A DNA stretch of 64,000 nucleotides, taken from Lewinellaceae bacterium. Lineage in GTDB: Bacteria; Bacteroidota; Bacteroidia; Chitinophagales; Saprospiraceae. The notes beneath the pieces were generated by a model, which ran no database searches, had not been told where the DNA came from, and saw nothing but the letters and a program-made list of their open reading frames with translations. Position 1 is the first letter of the stretch. Every line of letters begins with the position of its first letter. Below, piece by piece: positions 53,411-62,645 of this stretch. The position numbers and the translations under genes are program-made. The stretch is taken from the NCBI GenBank assembly GCA_016712415.1, contig JADJRC010000003.1:94157-158156 (forward strand), in the 5' to 3' direction.

Positions 53411-55375
53411 TCAGTACCGCTGTGCATTTGCCCGTGCCTTCATTTCTGCCGCTTTTGCCGGATCGCCCAGTGCGGTATACACTTCCGATGCGTCGTCCAG
53501 CAGGCGGATGTCTTCCGTTTGGCGGTCGATACCGAACTGCAGGAACTTCAATGCCGTTTGCGGGTCGTTTTTCTTCTGGAAATAAAATTCGTAACCGGCC
53601 CGGTGGCAGAACGCGACGTATTTGTCGGCATTCGAACCGTCGAGGTATTTCATGTATTGGTCCAGAAAGTTCCGGAAATTGGGGTTGTAGGGTATTTTTT
53701 CCATGATATACTCAAACTCGTGGAAGAGTTTGTCCAACTGGTGGTCCTGCTCGAAACGGGCGGCAGCCACAGCCGAACGCATCACCAGCGCGGCGCTGTA
53801 GTTGGGGTTGATTTCCAGCGAGCGCTTGATGTGGTATTCCATGGAGTCTACCAAAGCCGCCTTCTGTACCGGGTCTTTTGTTTTCTGGTAAACATCCTTG
53901 TACAACGAGGTAACGTAAAAACAATGCGAACGCGCGCTGTTGTACGACACCCGGATGGCGGCTTCATTCAGCGATGCGGCATTCTTCCAGTCGGGCACGC
54001 GGGTGATGGTTTTCCAGCCAAAAAACGCCGCGACGGCGATCATCAAACCTGTTGCGAGGATACCCGGCTGTTCCGGCTGTTCCTTAAACCACTCGGGCAG
54101 TTTACGGGTAATGAACCATGCTGCCAAAATACAAAAGGCGATCGAAGGCATGTACGTAAAGCGTTCGTTCATGAAGGTGCCTACCGACACGACGAGATTG
54201 GAAACAATACTCAGTGTAAGCAGCCAGAAGGCGATCGCATAGGCCGGAACACTTCGTTTGCGCAGGTTCAGCAGCGCCCAAATGCCCATCCCGAGATACA
54301 GGGCGAGCGACAACAGCACCCGCCAGTCGGAAAAGGTCACTTTGGGTACATGGTAGGGGTAGTAGTCGTGGGTGAGCGGGTGCGGCACGAACAACAGTTT
54401 GAGGTACCAGCCCAGCGTAAGGAAGGTCGTGGCCAGTTTTTCGCCGCCGGTCATACCCATGAAGGGGTCGTTCATCAGGTCGGTTATCGGTTTGCCGTGG
54501 CTGAGCATAAAGCCCAGCGCCTTGTAGCGCACTATGATGAACAGAAAGGTAGCGGCCAGCAACGGCAGTGTGGAAGTCAAACTGCGCCCTGAGGGCAACT
54601 TTGTACAGAACCACACCGTGAGCGGAATAACGGCCACAAAGGTGACGGCGTTTTCTTTCGACAACAGGGCGAGAAAAAGCGAAACACCGGCGAGAACGAG
54701 CCAGCCGCTGCTGTTTCGGTCGTAGTATTTGAGCACGGCGTACAAGGCGCCCAGGCTGCCCAGCAGCGCCATAATCTCGTCGCGGCCCTTGATATTGGCG
54801 ATACATTCGGTGTGCAGCGGGTGCAGGACGAAGATCAGGGAGGCCAGAAAAGCGAGACTGAAATACCACCGTCCGTTTTCTTTCATCGGAAAGAGACCCG
54901 CCAGGATACGGAAGAGCAGGACGCCCGTCAGGCCGTACAGCACGATATTGACGATGTGGCTGACGCCCGGATGGTCTTTTCCGAAAATACCGACCTCCAC
55001 GGCAAAAGTGGCCAGGGAAAGGGGGCGGTACCGGCCGCCTTCCAGCAGGTACAGGGCTTCTTTTTTCTGGAAAAAGCCCATAAAACTGTCGTAGGCGAAA
55101 ATATCGCGCAGGCCCCCGAACCCTTTCTGAACGTAGGCATTCTCCCAAATAACCATCTGGTCGTCGAGCACGTAACCGAATCCGGACGAAGCGGCATACA
55201 AAACAACGGCCAGCCCCATCAGTACTACGGCGGGAATCCAGTTCTGGCTCCAAAATCCGGGCGGAAAGGTAAGGGTACGCGGCACTTCAGCCTTGAGACG
55301 CGATGGTGCGGCCGCTTTTGCAGCGGGCGTCTTTTGGGCGGATTGTTTTGGTTTCGATTTGCTTTTAGCAGCCAT
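53411..55375 (-). CDS. Polytopic membrane protein with C-terminal TPRs (TMTC/PMT-like)
   Basis: A 654-residue protein. A basic Ala/Lys-rich cytoplasmic N-terminus is followed by about ten membrane helices (about 45-460). The first large loop has SGFGYVLDDQMVIWENAYVQKG and later GGRYRPLSLATFAVE, the pattern of TMTC-like and PMT superfamily transferases. The last 150 residues are soluble helix pairs that include a TPR-like unit (ALKFLQFGIDRQTEDIRLLDDASEVYTALGDPAKAAEM). It may transfer a sugar from a lipid donor to protein; not shown. Confidence 0.8.
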   Translation of the reverse strand: MAAKSKSKPKQSAQKTPAAKAAAPSRLKAEVPRTLTFPPGFWSQNWIPAVVLMGLAVVLYAASSGFGYVLDDQMVIWENAYVQKGFGGLRDIFAYDSFMGFFQKKEALYLLEGGRYRPLSLATFAVEVGIFGKDHPGVSHIVNIVLYGLTGVLLFRILAGLFPMKENGRWYFSLAFLASLIFVLHPLHTECIANIKGRDEIMALLGSLGALYAVLKYYDRNSSGWLVLAGVSLFLALLSKENAVTFVAVIPLTVWFCTKLPSGRSLTSTLPLLAATFLFIIVRYKALGFMLSHGKPITDLMNDPFMGMTGGEKLATTFLTLGWYLKLLFVPHPLTHDYYPYHVPKVTFSDWRVLLSLALYLGMGIWALLNLRKRSVPAYAIAFWLLTLSIVSNLVVSVGTFMNERFTYMPSIAFCILAAWFITRKLPEWFKEQPEQPGILATGLMIAVAAFFGWKTITRVPDWKNAASLNEAAIRVSYNSARSHCFYVTSLYKDVYQKTKDPVQKAALVDSMEYHIKRSLEINPNYSAALVMRSAVAAARFEQDHQLDKLFHEFEYIMEKIPYNPNFRNFLDQYMKYLDGSNADKYVAFCHRAGYEFYFQKKNDPQTALKFLQFGIDRQTEDIRLLDDASEVYTALGDPAKAAEMKARANAQRY

Positions 55376-55496
55376 TTTACCAGGAAATTAATGGTGAGGG
55401 GGCTTGGTATGCTTTCAAAGCGGCAAATATCGCGCTTCTTTTGGGAGTGCGAAAAAAGATATCAAAAACCGAAACCGGGCAACCGGAGCGCGTTGG

Positions 55497-56444
55497 TTAG
55501 CTGCGGTACTGCTGCTCCAGGTGAAGCAGCATGTCTTTTGTCATGGCATCAAGGTCGTATTCAGGTTTCCAGCCCCAGTCATGACGCGCCGCAGAGTCGT
55601 CGATTGAGGCCGGCCACGAGTCGGCAATGGCCTGCCGGAAGTCGGGTTTGTAGGAAATGGTAAATCCGGGCGCCTGTTGCTGAATGCTGGCCGCAATCTC
55701 CGCAGGCGTAAAACTCATGCCGGCAAGGTTGTAACTGGTGCGCACCGTAAGGCGGTCGGCCGGCGCCTCCATCAGTCCGAGTGTGGCGCGGATGGCGTCG
55801 GGCATATACAACATGGGCAGACTGGTTTCGGGGCCCAGAAAGCACTCGAAGTGCTGTTTTTTTACGGCATAATGGTAAATATCCACCGCGTAGTCGGTTG
55901 TGCCGCCGCCGGGCATGCTTTGATAACCGATGATGCCGGGGTAGCGCAGCGAGCGCACGTCGAGCCCATAGCGCCGGAAGTAGTAGTTTGCCCAGTTCTC
56001 TCCGGCAACCTTGCTGATGCCGTAGACCGTTTCCGGGATCAGCACCTCATGCTGGGGCGTTTGGTAATGGGCGGCTTCGCGGCCAAATACGGCAATAGAC
56101 GAAGGAAAATAAATCTTTGCGAGACCGGCCTGCCTGCCGACTTCCAGCACATTGAAAAGGCTGCGCATGTTGATATCCCAGGCCCGCATCGGGTCTTTTT
56201 CTCCGGTGGCGCTGAGGATGGCTGCAAGGTGGTAAATCTGATTGATGCCCCAGTGTTGTACAGCCTCGCCCAGCGCCTGCATATCAAGGGCGTCGAGTAC
56301 CTGGGTGGGGCCGTTTTGGGGTCCGGGGTCGCGCAGGTCGGTGGCTACCACATTGTCGGTTCCATGCGCTGTGCGGAGGGATTCGGTCAGTACGGCGCCG
56401 ATCTGGCCACCGGCGCCAATAATAAGTATACGGTCTTGCTTCAT
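55497..56444 (-). CDS. tdh: L-threonine 3-dehydrogenase, SDR type
   Basis: A 315-residue NAD-dependent enzyme of the extended SDR (UDP-galactose epimerase-like) group. The cofactor motif GAGGQIG is near residue 10, the catalytic Tyr and Lys in YGISK near 143, and the segment SMPGGGTTDYAVDIYHYAVK near 180 is characteristic of SDR-type threonine dehydrogenases such as that of Flavobacterium frigidimaris. It makes 2-amino-3-ketobutyrate, normally passed to Kbl for glycine formation; kbl is not in the window. A good promoter precedes it. Confidence 0.87.
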   Translation of the reverse strand: MKQDRILIIGAGGQIGAVLTESLRTAHGTDNVVATDLRDPGPQNGPTQVLDALDMQALGEAVQHWGINQIYHLAAILSATGEKDPMRAWDINMRSLFNVLEVGRQAGLAKIYFPSSIAVFGREAAHYQTPQHEVLIPETVYGISKVAGENWANYYFRRYGLDVRSLRYPGIIGYQSMPGGGTTDYAVDIYHYAVKKQHFECFLGPETSLPMLYMPDAIRATLGLMEAPADRLTVRTSYNLAGMSFTPAEIAASIQQQAPGFTISYKPDFRQAIADSWPASIDDSAARHDWGWKPEYDLDAMTKDMLLHLEQQYRS

Positions 56445-56464
56445 CTTATCTGGTTAGTGACGGG

Positions 56465-56495
56465 CGAAAGTAGGGCACTGCCGGGAAAGTGCAAA
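56465..56495 (-). promoter_or_regulatory. Promoter of tdh (TTTG-N19-TACTTTCG)
   Basis: On the minus strand TTTG (plus 56492-56495) and TACTTTCG (plus 56465-56472) are spaced by 19 bases, a close match to the Bacteroidota consensus. Initiation near 56458 gives a short leader to the start at 56444. Confidence 0.65.
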
Positions 56496-56723
56496 GTGCC
56501 GGTTTCGGCGAAACGGCTTTTTATGTGCCATTGGTGAATCCTCTTTTCCGGATAATTGTTTTTGACCAAAAAACACGCCACGCCGGGCAACCTCCGACCG
56601 CACCCATGCGCCATGCAATCACGAATCCCTAAACCGGATTGGCGCGAACGGAGGATGCCGGTTTGAGTTTATTATGACAACAATGCGCATCACTCCTTTC
56701 AAAAAAACGTGTTCAGACGGCTT

Positions 56724-59700
56724 ATGAAGAATCAACTCCTTTCCCTCCTGCTGATCTTTACCGGCGCTGCGGCCTTGCAGGCGCAATCGTCGCGTACCAT
56801 TCAGCACACCCTGAAATGGGATGCTGCTCCGGTACAACATACCCTTTCCGGCGGCGATATTCTTGAGTTCTGGAACTTTGAAGGCTGTTCCTTCAGCGAT
56901 GAAGGGCCTACCCTGCCGGTATTTTCAGAGCAATTTCTGCTGTCGGGACCTTCCGAGATCAGCGTCGAACTGGTATCGGCACAATACGAGCCGTTTGCCA
57001 AAAAACCGTCGGACGACGACGACCTGCTGGGCGCCGACCTCGTGCTGACGGCAAAAGTGGCGCAGGAAAGGAACCGGTTTTTCGGACAGGTACGTTTCGT
57101 GCCGGTCCGCCGCGCAGGCAACGGATTCGAGCGCGTCACCTCATTTACCCTCAATGTGCGCATTACCCCCAAACAAACGCCGGTTACAGAGCGCGGCGGC
57201 CCGTTCACCTTCAATTCAGCCCTCAGCACCGGTACCCTGTACAAATTTGGCGTTGCCAATACAGGTATTTACAAACTCGATTACAATTTCCTGAAAAACG
57301 AGCTGGGCATATCGAACCTCGACAACGTCGACCCCCGCAGCATCCGCCTGTTCGGCAACGGCGGCGTCATGCTGCCGGAGCGCAATGGCGACGATCGCCC
57401 CGACGACCTGATCGAAAACGCCATCCAGGTGGTCGGCGAAGCAGACGGCAAGTTTGATGCGGGCGACTACATTCTGTTCTATGCCGTCGGGCCCGACCCC
57501 ATGTTCTTTAAGCCCAGCGCCAACGACCCGGAACTCACCGTCCGCAAAAACCTGTACGACCACTACGGCTGGTATTTCATCAAAACCGGCGACGGTAACG
57601 GGCTGCGTCTTCAGGAACAGTCCAGCGTTGCCGCTTCGTTTGTCACCGAAGCGTTTGACGATGTGCGCCGCATTGAAGACGACCGGACCAACCTGCTCGA
57701 CAATTTTGTATCGGCACAGGGATCGGGCAAAAAATGGTTTGGCGATTATTTCTACCAGACCCGCGAACGGAGTTATTCTTTTGACCTCCCCAACCTGGTC
57801 AGCGGCAGCAGCGCACGCCTCCGCATGGAATTTGCCGCACGTTGCGGCTGCGGACAAACGGGCTCGACCATCCGCCTTACCGCCGACGGCTCCGTTTTTT
57901 CGCGCAGCATCAACGGGGTGGCGGTGAGCAACAACGAATCAATATACGCCGGTTTGGGCGTCATTCAGGCCACCTTTCCGGTGAGCGGCGGCAACCAGAT
58001 CAGCGCAAAACTGGAATACCTGCCGACCAGCCAGCAGAGCGAAGGATGGCTCGATTTTATTGAAGTCAACGCCCGGCGCCAGCTCATCATGACCGGCCAG
58101 GCCATGGAATTCCGCGACAAACAAACGATGTCGCAAAACGCCGCTACGTTCCGGCTTTCCGGAGTAAACGGAAGCAATTTTGCCATCTGGGATGTTACCG
58201 ATCCGCAAAAACCCTTGCTGCAAAAATTTACGCAGAATGGCAGTATTGCGGAATTCGGCGCCAACACCCAGGATATGCTGCGCAATTTCATTGCCTTTTA
58301 CGGCAATTCGGCGTTTCCCAAACCCGAGGCCGTCGCCGGCAAACTCGCCAACCAGAACCTGCACGGTATTGACAATGTACACATGGTCATCGTGTACCAC
58401 CCCGAACTGGAAGCGCAGGCTGTTCAACTGGCAGACCACCGCAAGTCGTTCAGCGGCCTCGACGTTGCCACCGTCAACATCAACCAACTGTACAACGAAT
58501 TTTCCTCGGGCGGTAAAGACCCCAGCGCCATTCGCGACTTCGCCCGGATGCTGCTCGAACGGAATCCGAACAAATTCGAATGGCTGTTGCTGTTCGGCGA
58601 CGGCTCCTTCGATCCCCGCAACAATACCAACAGCAGCACCAACAAGGACCTGATTCCTGTTTTTGAAACGGCCGAATCTTTCGACCCGATCCGGGCCTAT
58701 CCTTCCGACGACTACTTCGGCCTCCTGAGTCCCGAAGACGGCGGCTCGCTGAACGGCTTGCTCGACATCGCCGTGGGGCGACTCACGGCAGGGTCCGCCG
58801 CAGAAGCGCAGGCCGTGGTCGACAAGATCATTGCATACGACAAGGACCCCGCCACGCTCGGCGACTGGCACCTCCGCAATGTGTTCATCGCCGATGACGA
58901 AGACGGGAATCCCCATATCAACCAGGCCGACGACCTGGCCGACGCTACCGCCGCTGCAGAACAGTGGTTCAACCTGGAAAAAATATATTTCGACGCATAC
59001 CAGCAAGTGGCGACCTCGGGCGGTCAACGCTATCCCGACGCCAAGGCTGCCATCAACTCCAATATTTTCAGGGGCAACCTCGTCACCCAGTATATCGGCC
59101 ACGGCGGTCCGCGCGGCTGGGCGCAGGAGCGGGTGCTCGACAACAACGACATTGCCGGCTGGGATAATCCGAACAGGTACCCGCTCATCATCACGGCCAC
59201 CTGTTCCTTTGGCGGCTACGACGACTACAAAACCCTCACCGGCGGCGAACAATCGCTGATCAAGGTGAAATCGGGGGCTATCGGCCTGTTCACGACCGTG
59301 CGCGCCGTGTACATCAGCGGCAATGAAAAACTGACCGACGCCGTGCAAAAATTCCTGTTCCGGCGGGAAAACGGTCGCTACAAAACGATCGGCGATATCC
59401 TCAAAGACGCCAAGAACAGCCTCACTTCCGAAATCGACAACGCCCGGCGTTTTACCCTTTTGGGCGACCCGGCCATGTTTCTGGCCCTGCCCGAATACCG
59501 CGTGTCGACCACAAAAATCAATGGAAAAGACGTCAGTACCGGTCAGCCCGATACCCTGAAAGCGCTGATGCCGGTATCCCTGGAAGGAATTGTGACCGAC
59601 ACCCTTGGCAACCTGCTGAGCGGGTTCAACGGAAAAGTGTACGTGTCGGTGTACGACAAGGCCCAGACGCTCACGACGCTCGGGCAGGATCCCGGCAGTA

Positions 59701-60593
59701 TTGTGCAGTCGTTCGCGGTGCAGCGCAACATCATCTTCAAGGGCAGCGCTACCGTGACCAACGGCGCTTTCACGATCGATTTCATCGTACCCAAAGACAT
59801 CAACTACGCCTACGGAAACGGGAAGATCAGCTACTATGCAGAAAACGGAACCCCGCTCGACGCCGCCGGCGCTTACAGCAGTATCGTGATCGGTGGCAAT
59901 GCCAACCAGATACAGGACGATACGCCGCCGCTGGTACAGCCTTTCCTGAATACCGACGCCTTCGTGTTCGGCGGTATCACCGACAACGATCCGAAGGTGC
60001 TCGTGAAATGCTCCGACGACTACGGCATGAACGTCAGCGGCGTGAGCCTGGGCCACGACCTGACGGCAATACTCGACGGTAATGTGTTGGAAACCATTGT
60101 GTTGAACGATTTTTATGAAAGCGAGCAGGACAACTTCCGCAAAGGGCAGGCGATCTATCCGCTGCGCAACCTCGCAACCGGACGCCACACCCTGCGCGTA
60201 AAAGGCTGGGATATCGCCAACAATTCCGGGGAAGGCTATACGGAGTTTGTCGTTGCAGAAGACGGCAAGGCGGCGCTCGACCACGTGCTGAACTACCCCA
60301 ACCCGTTTACCACCAATACCTGGTTCCAGTTTGAGCACAACCTGTCCGGCCAGATCCTCGATGTGCAGATCAGCATCTTCACGGTATCGGGAAAATTGGT
60401 GAAAACACTGATCCAGTCTGCGCCGGCAGACGGTTACCGCGTGACCGACATCAACTGGGACGGCAAGGATGAATACGGCGACCAACTGGCCCGGGGCGTG
60501 TACCTGTACCGGGTAAAAGTGCGGGGCACCGATGTGAGCGGCGCCCAGGCAACCGCAGAAAGTGATTTTGAAAAATTGGTAATTTTAAAATAG
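56724..60593 (+). CDS. porU: Type IX secretion system sortase PorU
   Basis: A 1289-residue gingipain-fold (C25) peptidase with signal peptide KNQLLSLLLIFTGAAALQA. The catalytic His is in TQYIGHGGPRGW near residue 791 and the catalytic Cys in IITATCSFGGYDD near 825. The C-terminal region has NYPNPFTTNTWFQFEH and an FlgD-like beta domain. PorU removes the C-terminal sorting domain of T9SS cargo at the cell surface and attaches A-LPS. The ATG at 56724 fits the signal peptide; a GTG at 56709 is in frame. porV follows by 117 bases, the standard arrangement. Confidence 0.94.
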   Translation: MKNQLLSLLLIFTGAAALQAQSSRTIQHTLKWDAAPVQHTLSGGDILEFWNFEGCSFSDEGPTLPVFSEQFLLSGPSEISVELVSAQYEPFAKKPSDDDDLLGADLVLTAKVAQERNRFFGQVRFVPVRRAGNGFERVTSFTLNVRITPKQTPVTERGGPFTFNSALSTGTLYKFGVANTGIYKLDYNFLKNELGISNLDNVDPRSIRLFGNGGVMLPERNGDDRPDDLIENAIQVVGEADGKFDAGDYILFYAVGPDPMFFKPSANDPELTVRKNLYDHYGWYFIKTGDGNGLRLQEQSSVAASFVTEAFDDVRRIEDDRTNLLDNFVSAQGSGKKWFGDYFYQTRERSYSFDLPNLVSGSSARLRMEFAARCGCGQTGSTIRLTADGSVFSRSINGVAVSNNESIYAGLGVIQATFPVSGGNQISAKLEYLPTSQQSEGWLDFIEVNARRQLIMTGQAMEFRDKQTMSQNAATFRLSGVNGSNFAIWDVTDPQKPLLQKFTQNGSIAEFGANTQDMLRNFIAFYGNSAFPKPEAVAGKLANQNLHGIDNVHMVIVYHPELEAQAVQLADHRKSFSGLDVATVNINQLYNEFSSGGKDPSAIRDFARMLLERNPNKFEWLLLFGDGSFDPRNNTNSSTNKDLIPVFETAESFDPIRAYPSDDYFGLLSPEDGGSLNGLLDIAVGRLTAGSAAEAQAVVDKIIAYDKDPATLGDWHLRNVFIADDEDGNPHINQADDLADATAAAEQWFNLEKIYFDAYQQVATSGGQRYPDAKAAINSNIFRGNLVTQYIGHGGPRGWAQERVLDNNDIAGWDNPNRYPLIITATCSFGGYDDYKTLTGGEQSLIKVKSGAIGLFTTVRAVYISGNEKLTDAVQKFLFRRENGRYKTIGDILKDAKNSLTSEIDNARRFTLLGDPAMFLALPEYRVSTTKINGKDVSTGQPDTLKALMPVSLEGIVTDTLGNLLSGFNGKVYVSVYDKAQTLTTLGQDPGSIVQSFAVQRNIIFKGSATVTNGAFTIDFIVPKDINYAYGNGKISYYAENGTPLDAAGAYSSIVIGGNANQIQDDTPPLVQPFLNTDAFVFGGITDNDPKVLVKCSDDYGMNVSGVSLGHDLTAILDGNVLETIVLNDFYESEQDNFRKGQAIYPLRNLATGRHTLRVKGWDIANNSGEGYTEFVVAEDGKAALDHVLNYPNPFTTNTWFQFEHNLSGQILDVQISIFTVSGKLVKTLIQSAPADGYRVTDINWDGKDEYGDQLARGVYLYRVKVRGTDVSGAQATAESDFEKLVILK

Positions 60594-60620
60594 CCGGCGC
60601 AGAAAGCCGTTTATGCGGCG

Positions 60621-60628
60621 TATTTTTG
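60621..60628 (+). promoter_or_regulatory. -7 box (TATTTTTG) before porV
   Basis: TATTTTTG matches TAnnTTTG and lies about 80 bases before the porV start, so porV may be transcribed separately as well as from porU. No clear -33 box was seen. Confidence 0.4.
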
Positions 60629-60710
60629 CAGGCTTTTTGAACTATAAAAGCATTCTGATTGAACCGACCCGCTTAACCAACATTTTGCCACTAAAATTTC
60701 ATTTGCTCTC

Positions 60711-61916
60711 ATGAAGAAATTATTCGCCTCGTCACTGATCGTTGCAGGCCTGTTGTGTGGAACTGCAACGCTGCAGGCGCAAATTGAACCCAAGTGTAAA
60801 AACGGGTTCAACCCCATCACCGGCGAAAGATGCGCAAATGCCGTGACCTCGGCCGTGCCTTTCCTTCGTATCGTGCCGGACGCCCGCGGCGGCGCTATGG
60901 GCGACGTCGGCATTGCCACTTCTGCCGACCCCAACGCGATGCACTACAACCCTTCCAAACTGGCTTTTGCCGAAAAACGCGTCTCCATCTCGGCTACCTA
61001 CACGCCCTGGATGCGCAACCTGGGCCTGCAGGATGTGTACCTGGCTTACCTGTCCGGCTACGTCCGGCTCGATAAATTCCAGACGCTCGGTTTCGGCCTG
61101 CGCTATTTCTCGCTCGGCGATATCGAATTCACCGACGAGCAGGGCATGTCGCTCGGTCAGGGCCGTCCCAACGAATTTGAGGTAGCCGCAGGGTATGCGC
61201 GCAAACTGTCGGACCGGTTTTCCGCAGCCATCGGCGCCAAGTTTATCTACTCCAACCTGGCCACCGGCCGCGTGGTGGAAGGCAACGAGATCAAGCCCGG
61301 TATCGCCGGCGCCGCCGATCTCTCCCTGACCTACAAAGCGCCCGTGACGTTCACGAAAAACAAAAGCGAGTTTACCCTGGGCGCTGCCATCAGCAACCTC
61401 GGCTCGAAAATCACCTACACGAACTCCATCAACCGCGACTACATCCCGACCAACCTCGGCCTGGGGCTGGCCTGGAAGTTCAACCTCGACGAGTTCAATA
61501 CGCTGACGATTACTTCGGATTTCAACAAACTGCTCGTGCCCACACCCCGCCCCGAAATCGACGACGACGGCGACGGCATTCCCGACTACAAGCAGTATTC
61601 CTCCGTCCGCGGCGTGTTCAAGTCATTCGGCGACGCGCCGGGCGGTTTCAGCGAAGAACTGAAAGAGATCACCATCGGCGCCGGCGCCGAATACTGGTAC
61701 GACGACCAGTTTGCCGTGCGCGCTGGCTATTTCTACGAGCACTACTCGAAAGGCAACCGGAAGTATTTCAGCGTCGGCCTCGGCGTGAAGTACAATGTTT
61801 TCGGACTGAACTTCTCGTACCTCGTGCCTACGACCAACCAGCGCAATCCGCTGGACAACACGCTGCGTTTCTCGCTGCTGTTTGATTTTGACGCATTTGA
61901 TGCGGATGGAAATTGA
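60711..61916 (+). CDS. porV: Type IX secretion system outer-membrane protein PorV (LptO)
   Basis: A 401-residue outer-membrane beta barrel with signal peptide MKKLFASSLIVAGLLCGTATLQA. Family motifs are AVPFLRIVPDARGGAMGDVGIATSADPNAMHYNPSKLAFA near residue 48 and the C-terminal VGLGVKYNVFGLNFSYLVPTTNQRNPLDNTLRFSLLF. PorV binds cargo leaving the SprA translocon and shuttles it to PorU. It partners with the upstream porU and with the three sorting-domain cargo genes in this window. Confidence 0.95.
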   Translation: MKKLFASSLIVAGLLCGTATLQAQIEPKCKNGFNPITGERCANAVTSAVPFLRIVPDARGGAMGDVGIATSADPNAMHYNPSKLAFAEKRVSISATYTPWMRNLGLQDVYLAYLSGYVRLDKFQTLGFGLRYFSLGDIEFTDEQGMSLGQGRPNEFEVAAGYARKLSDRFSAAIGAKFIYSNLATGRVVEGNEIKPGIAGAADLSLTYKAPVTFTKNKSEFTLGAAISNLGSKITYTNSINRDYIPTNLGLGLAWKFNLDEFNTLTITSDFNKLLVPTPRPEIDDDGDGIPDYKQYSSVRGVFKSFGDAPGGFSEELKEITIGAGAEYWYDDQFAVRAGYFYEHYSKGNRKYFSVGLGVKYNVFGLNFSYLVPTTNQRNPLDNTLRFSLLFDFDAFDADGN

Positions 61917-61930
61917 TCTTCTACAGATTT

Positions 61931-61973
61931 TTTTATAAAAACAAGGGGTTCCCGTCGCGTGGCGGGAGCCCCT
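61931..61973 (-). terminator. Terminator facing the minus-strand lipoprotein gene
   Basis: AGGGGTTCCCG (61944-61954) and CGGGAGCCCCT (61963-61973) pair with one G-U. On the minus strand a T-rich tract (TGTTTTTAT) follows. It also lies just past the porV stop and could serve both convergent genes. Confidence 0.65.
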
Positions 61974-61979
61974 CGTTAC

Positions 61980-62042
61980 GTACAACGGACTTCCAAGTCC
62001 GTTGAAACGCTTGTAGCAACGGACTTGGAAGTCCGTTGCTAC
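61980..62042. repeat. Paired palindrome repeat, family A (copy 2)
   Basis: CAACGGACTT-CC-AAGTCCGTTG (61983-62004) and its inverted partner within 62013-62042 repeat the core found at 13391-13475. The second unit is a perfect 14-bp hairpin with a GG loop and is followed by ATTTTT, so on the plus strand it could terminate porV. No gene lies between this element and the lipoprotein gene end at 62149. Confidence 0.88.
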
Positions 62043-62148
62043 ATTTTTCGGCAACGCTTAGCGGTAACTGCACCAGATAAGCCGTATTCAGGAATTTTTG
62101 TGGACAGACTCACCCGCAGGTTGGGTCTCCCCCGCACCGGCAGATATT

Positions 62149-62578
62149 TCAGTTTCGTACTGCTGTGATATTGTAATGCTTTACGCCTGGCACTTCCTCA
62201 TCTAATACAAGTGTATCGTTTGAGAATCTGGATATCTGGAAATTGGCATCTGGGTATGTTCCCCAAAACTGTATATTACTCCACTTGATTGACATGCCAT
62301 TCTCTTGAGTATTTATAGAATATACGCCTCCGCTACTATCAATCAGGCTGATGAGAAAAGTTCGCCTAAACCAATAGGTTTCTCCTTTGCCGTTCTTGTA
62401 ATCTCTGAATATTATGGTAAAGCTGTCATCTTCCAGCAGATACTCCTGTTCATTATATAAAAAGGATCGAACCAGCCAGTCGCCTTCCAGTTGTTCGCCG
62501 AGTGTGGGAGGTTCTTTTTTGCACGAAAAAAGCAAAAAGGCAAATAGCCAGCGGGTAAATGATATGGAGGTATTTCAT
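62149..62578 (-). CDS. Small lipoprotein of unknown function, frameshifted in the signal peptide
   Basis: From the ATG at 62578 one frame reads KYLHIIYPLAICLFAF and a second continues SCKKEPPTLGEQLEGDWLV. Removing one T from the run of six (plus-strand A run 62526-62531) joins them into a textbook lipoprotein signal (FAFSC) and a 142-residue protein. The mature part reads LEGDWLVRSFLYNEQEYLL and later SSGGVYSINTQENGMSIKWSN, a lipocalin-like beta pattern common in small Bacteroidota lipoproteins. No function can be given. Confidence 0.75.
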
Positions 62579-62645
62579 GATGACAAAATTTCTTAATGAG
62601 AAAATGGTGAAAACGGGCGAGGAAAAAACTTCCCAATGAAATGGA

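Noticed and set aside
52466..54592. Plus-strand open frame of 708 codons
   Set aside because: It spans antisense parts of metF and the TMTC-like gene, which both have strong family motifs.
57939..60485. Minus-strand open frame of 848 codons
   Set aside because: It is antisense to porU and shows no domain signature.
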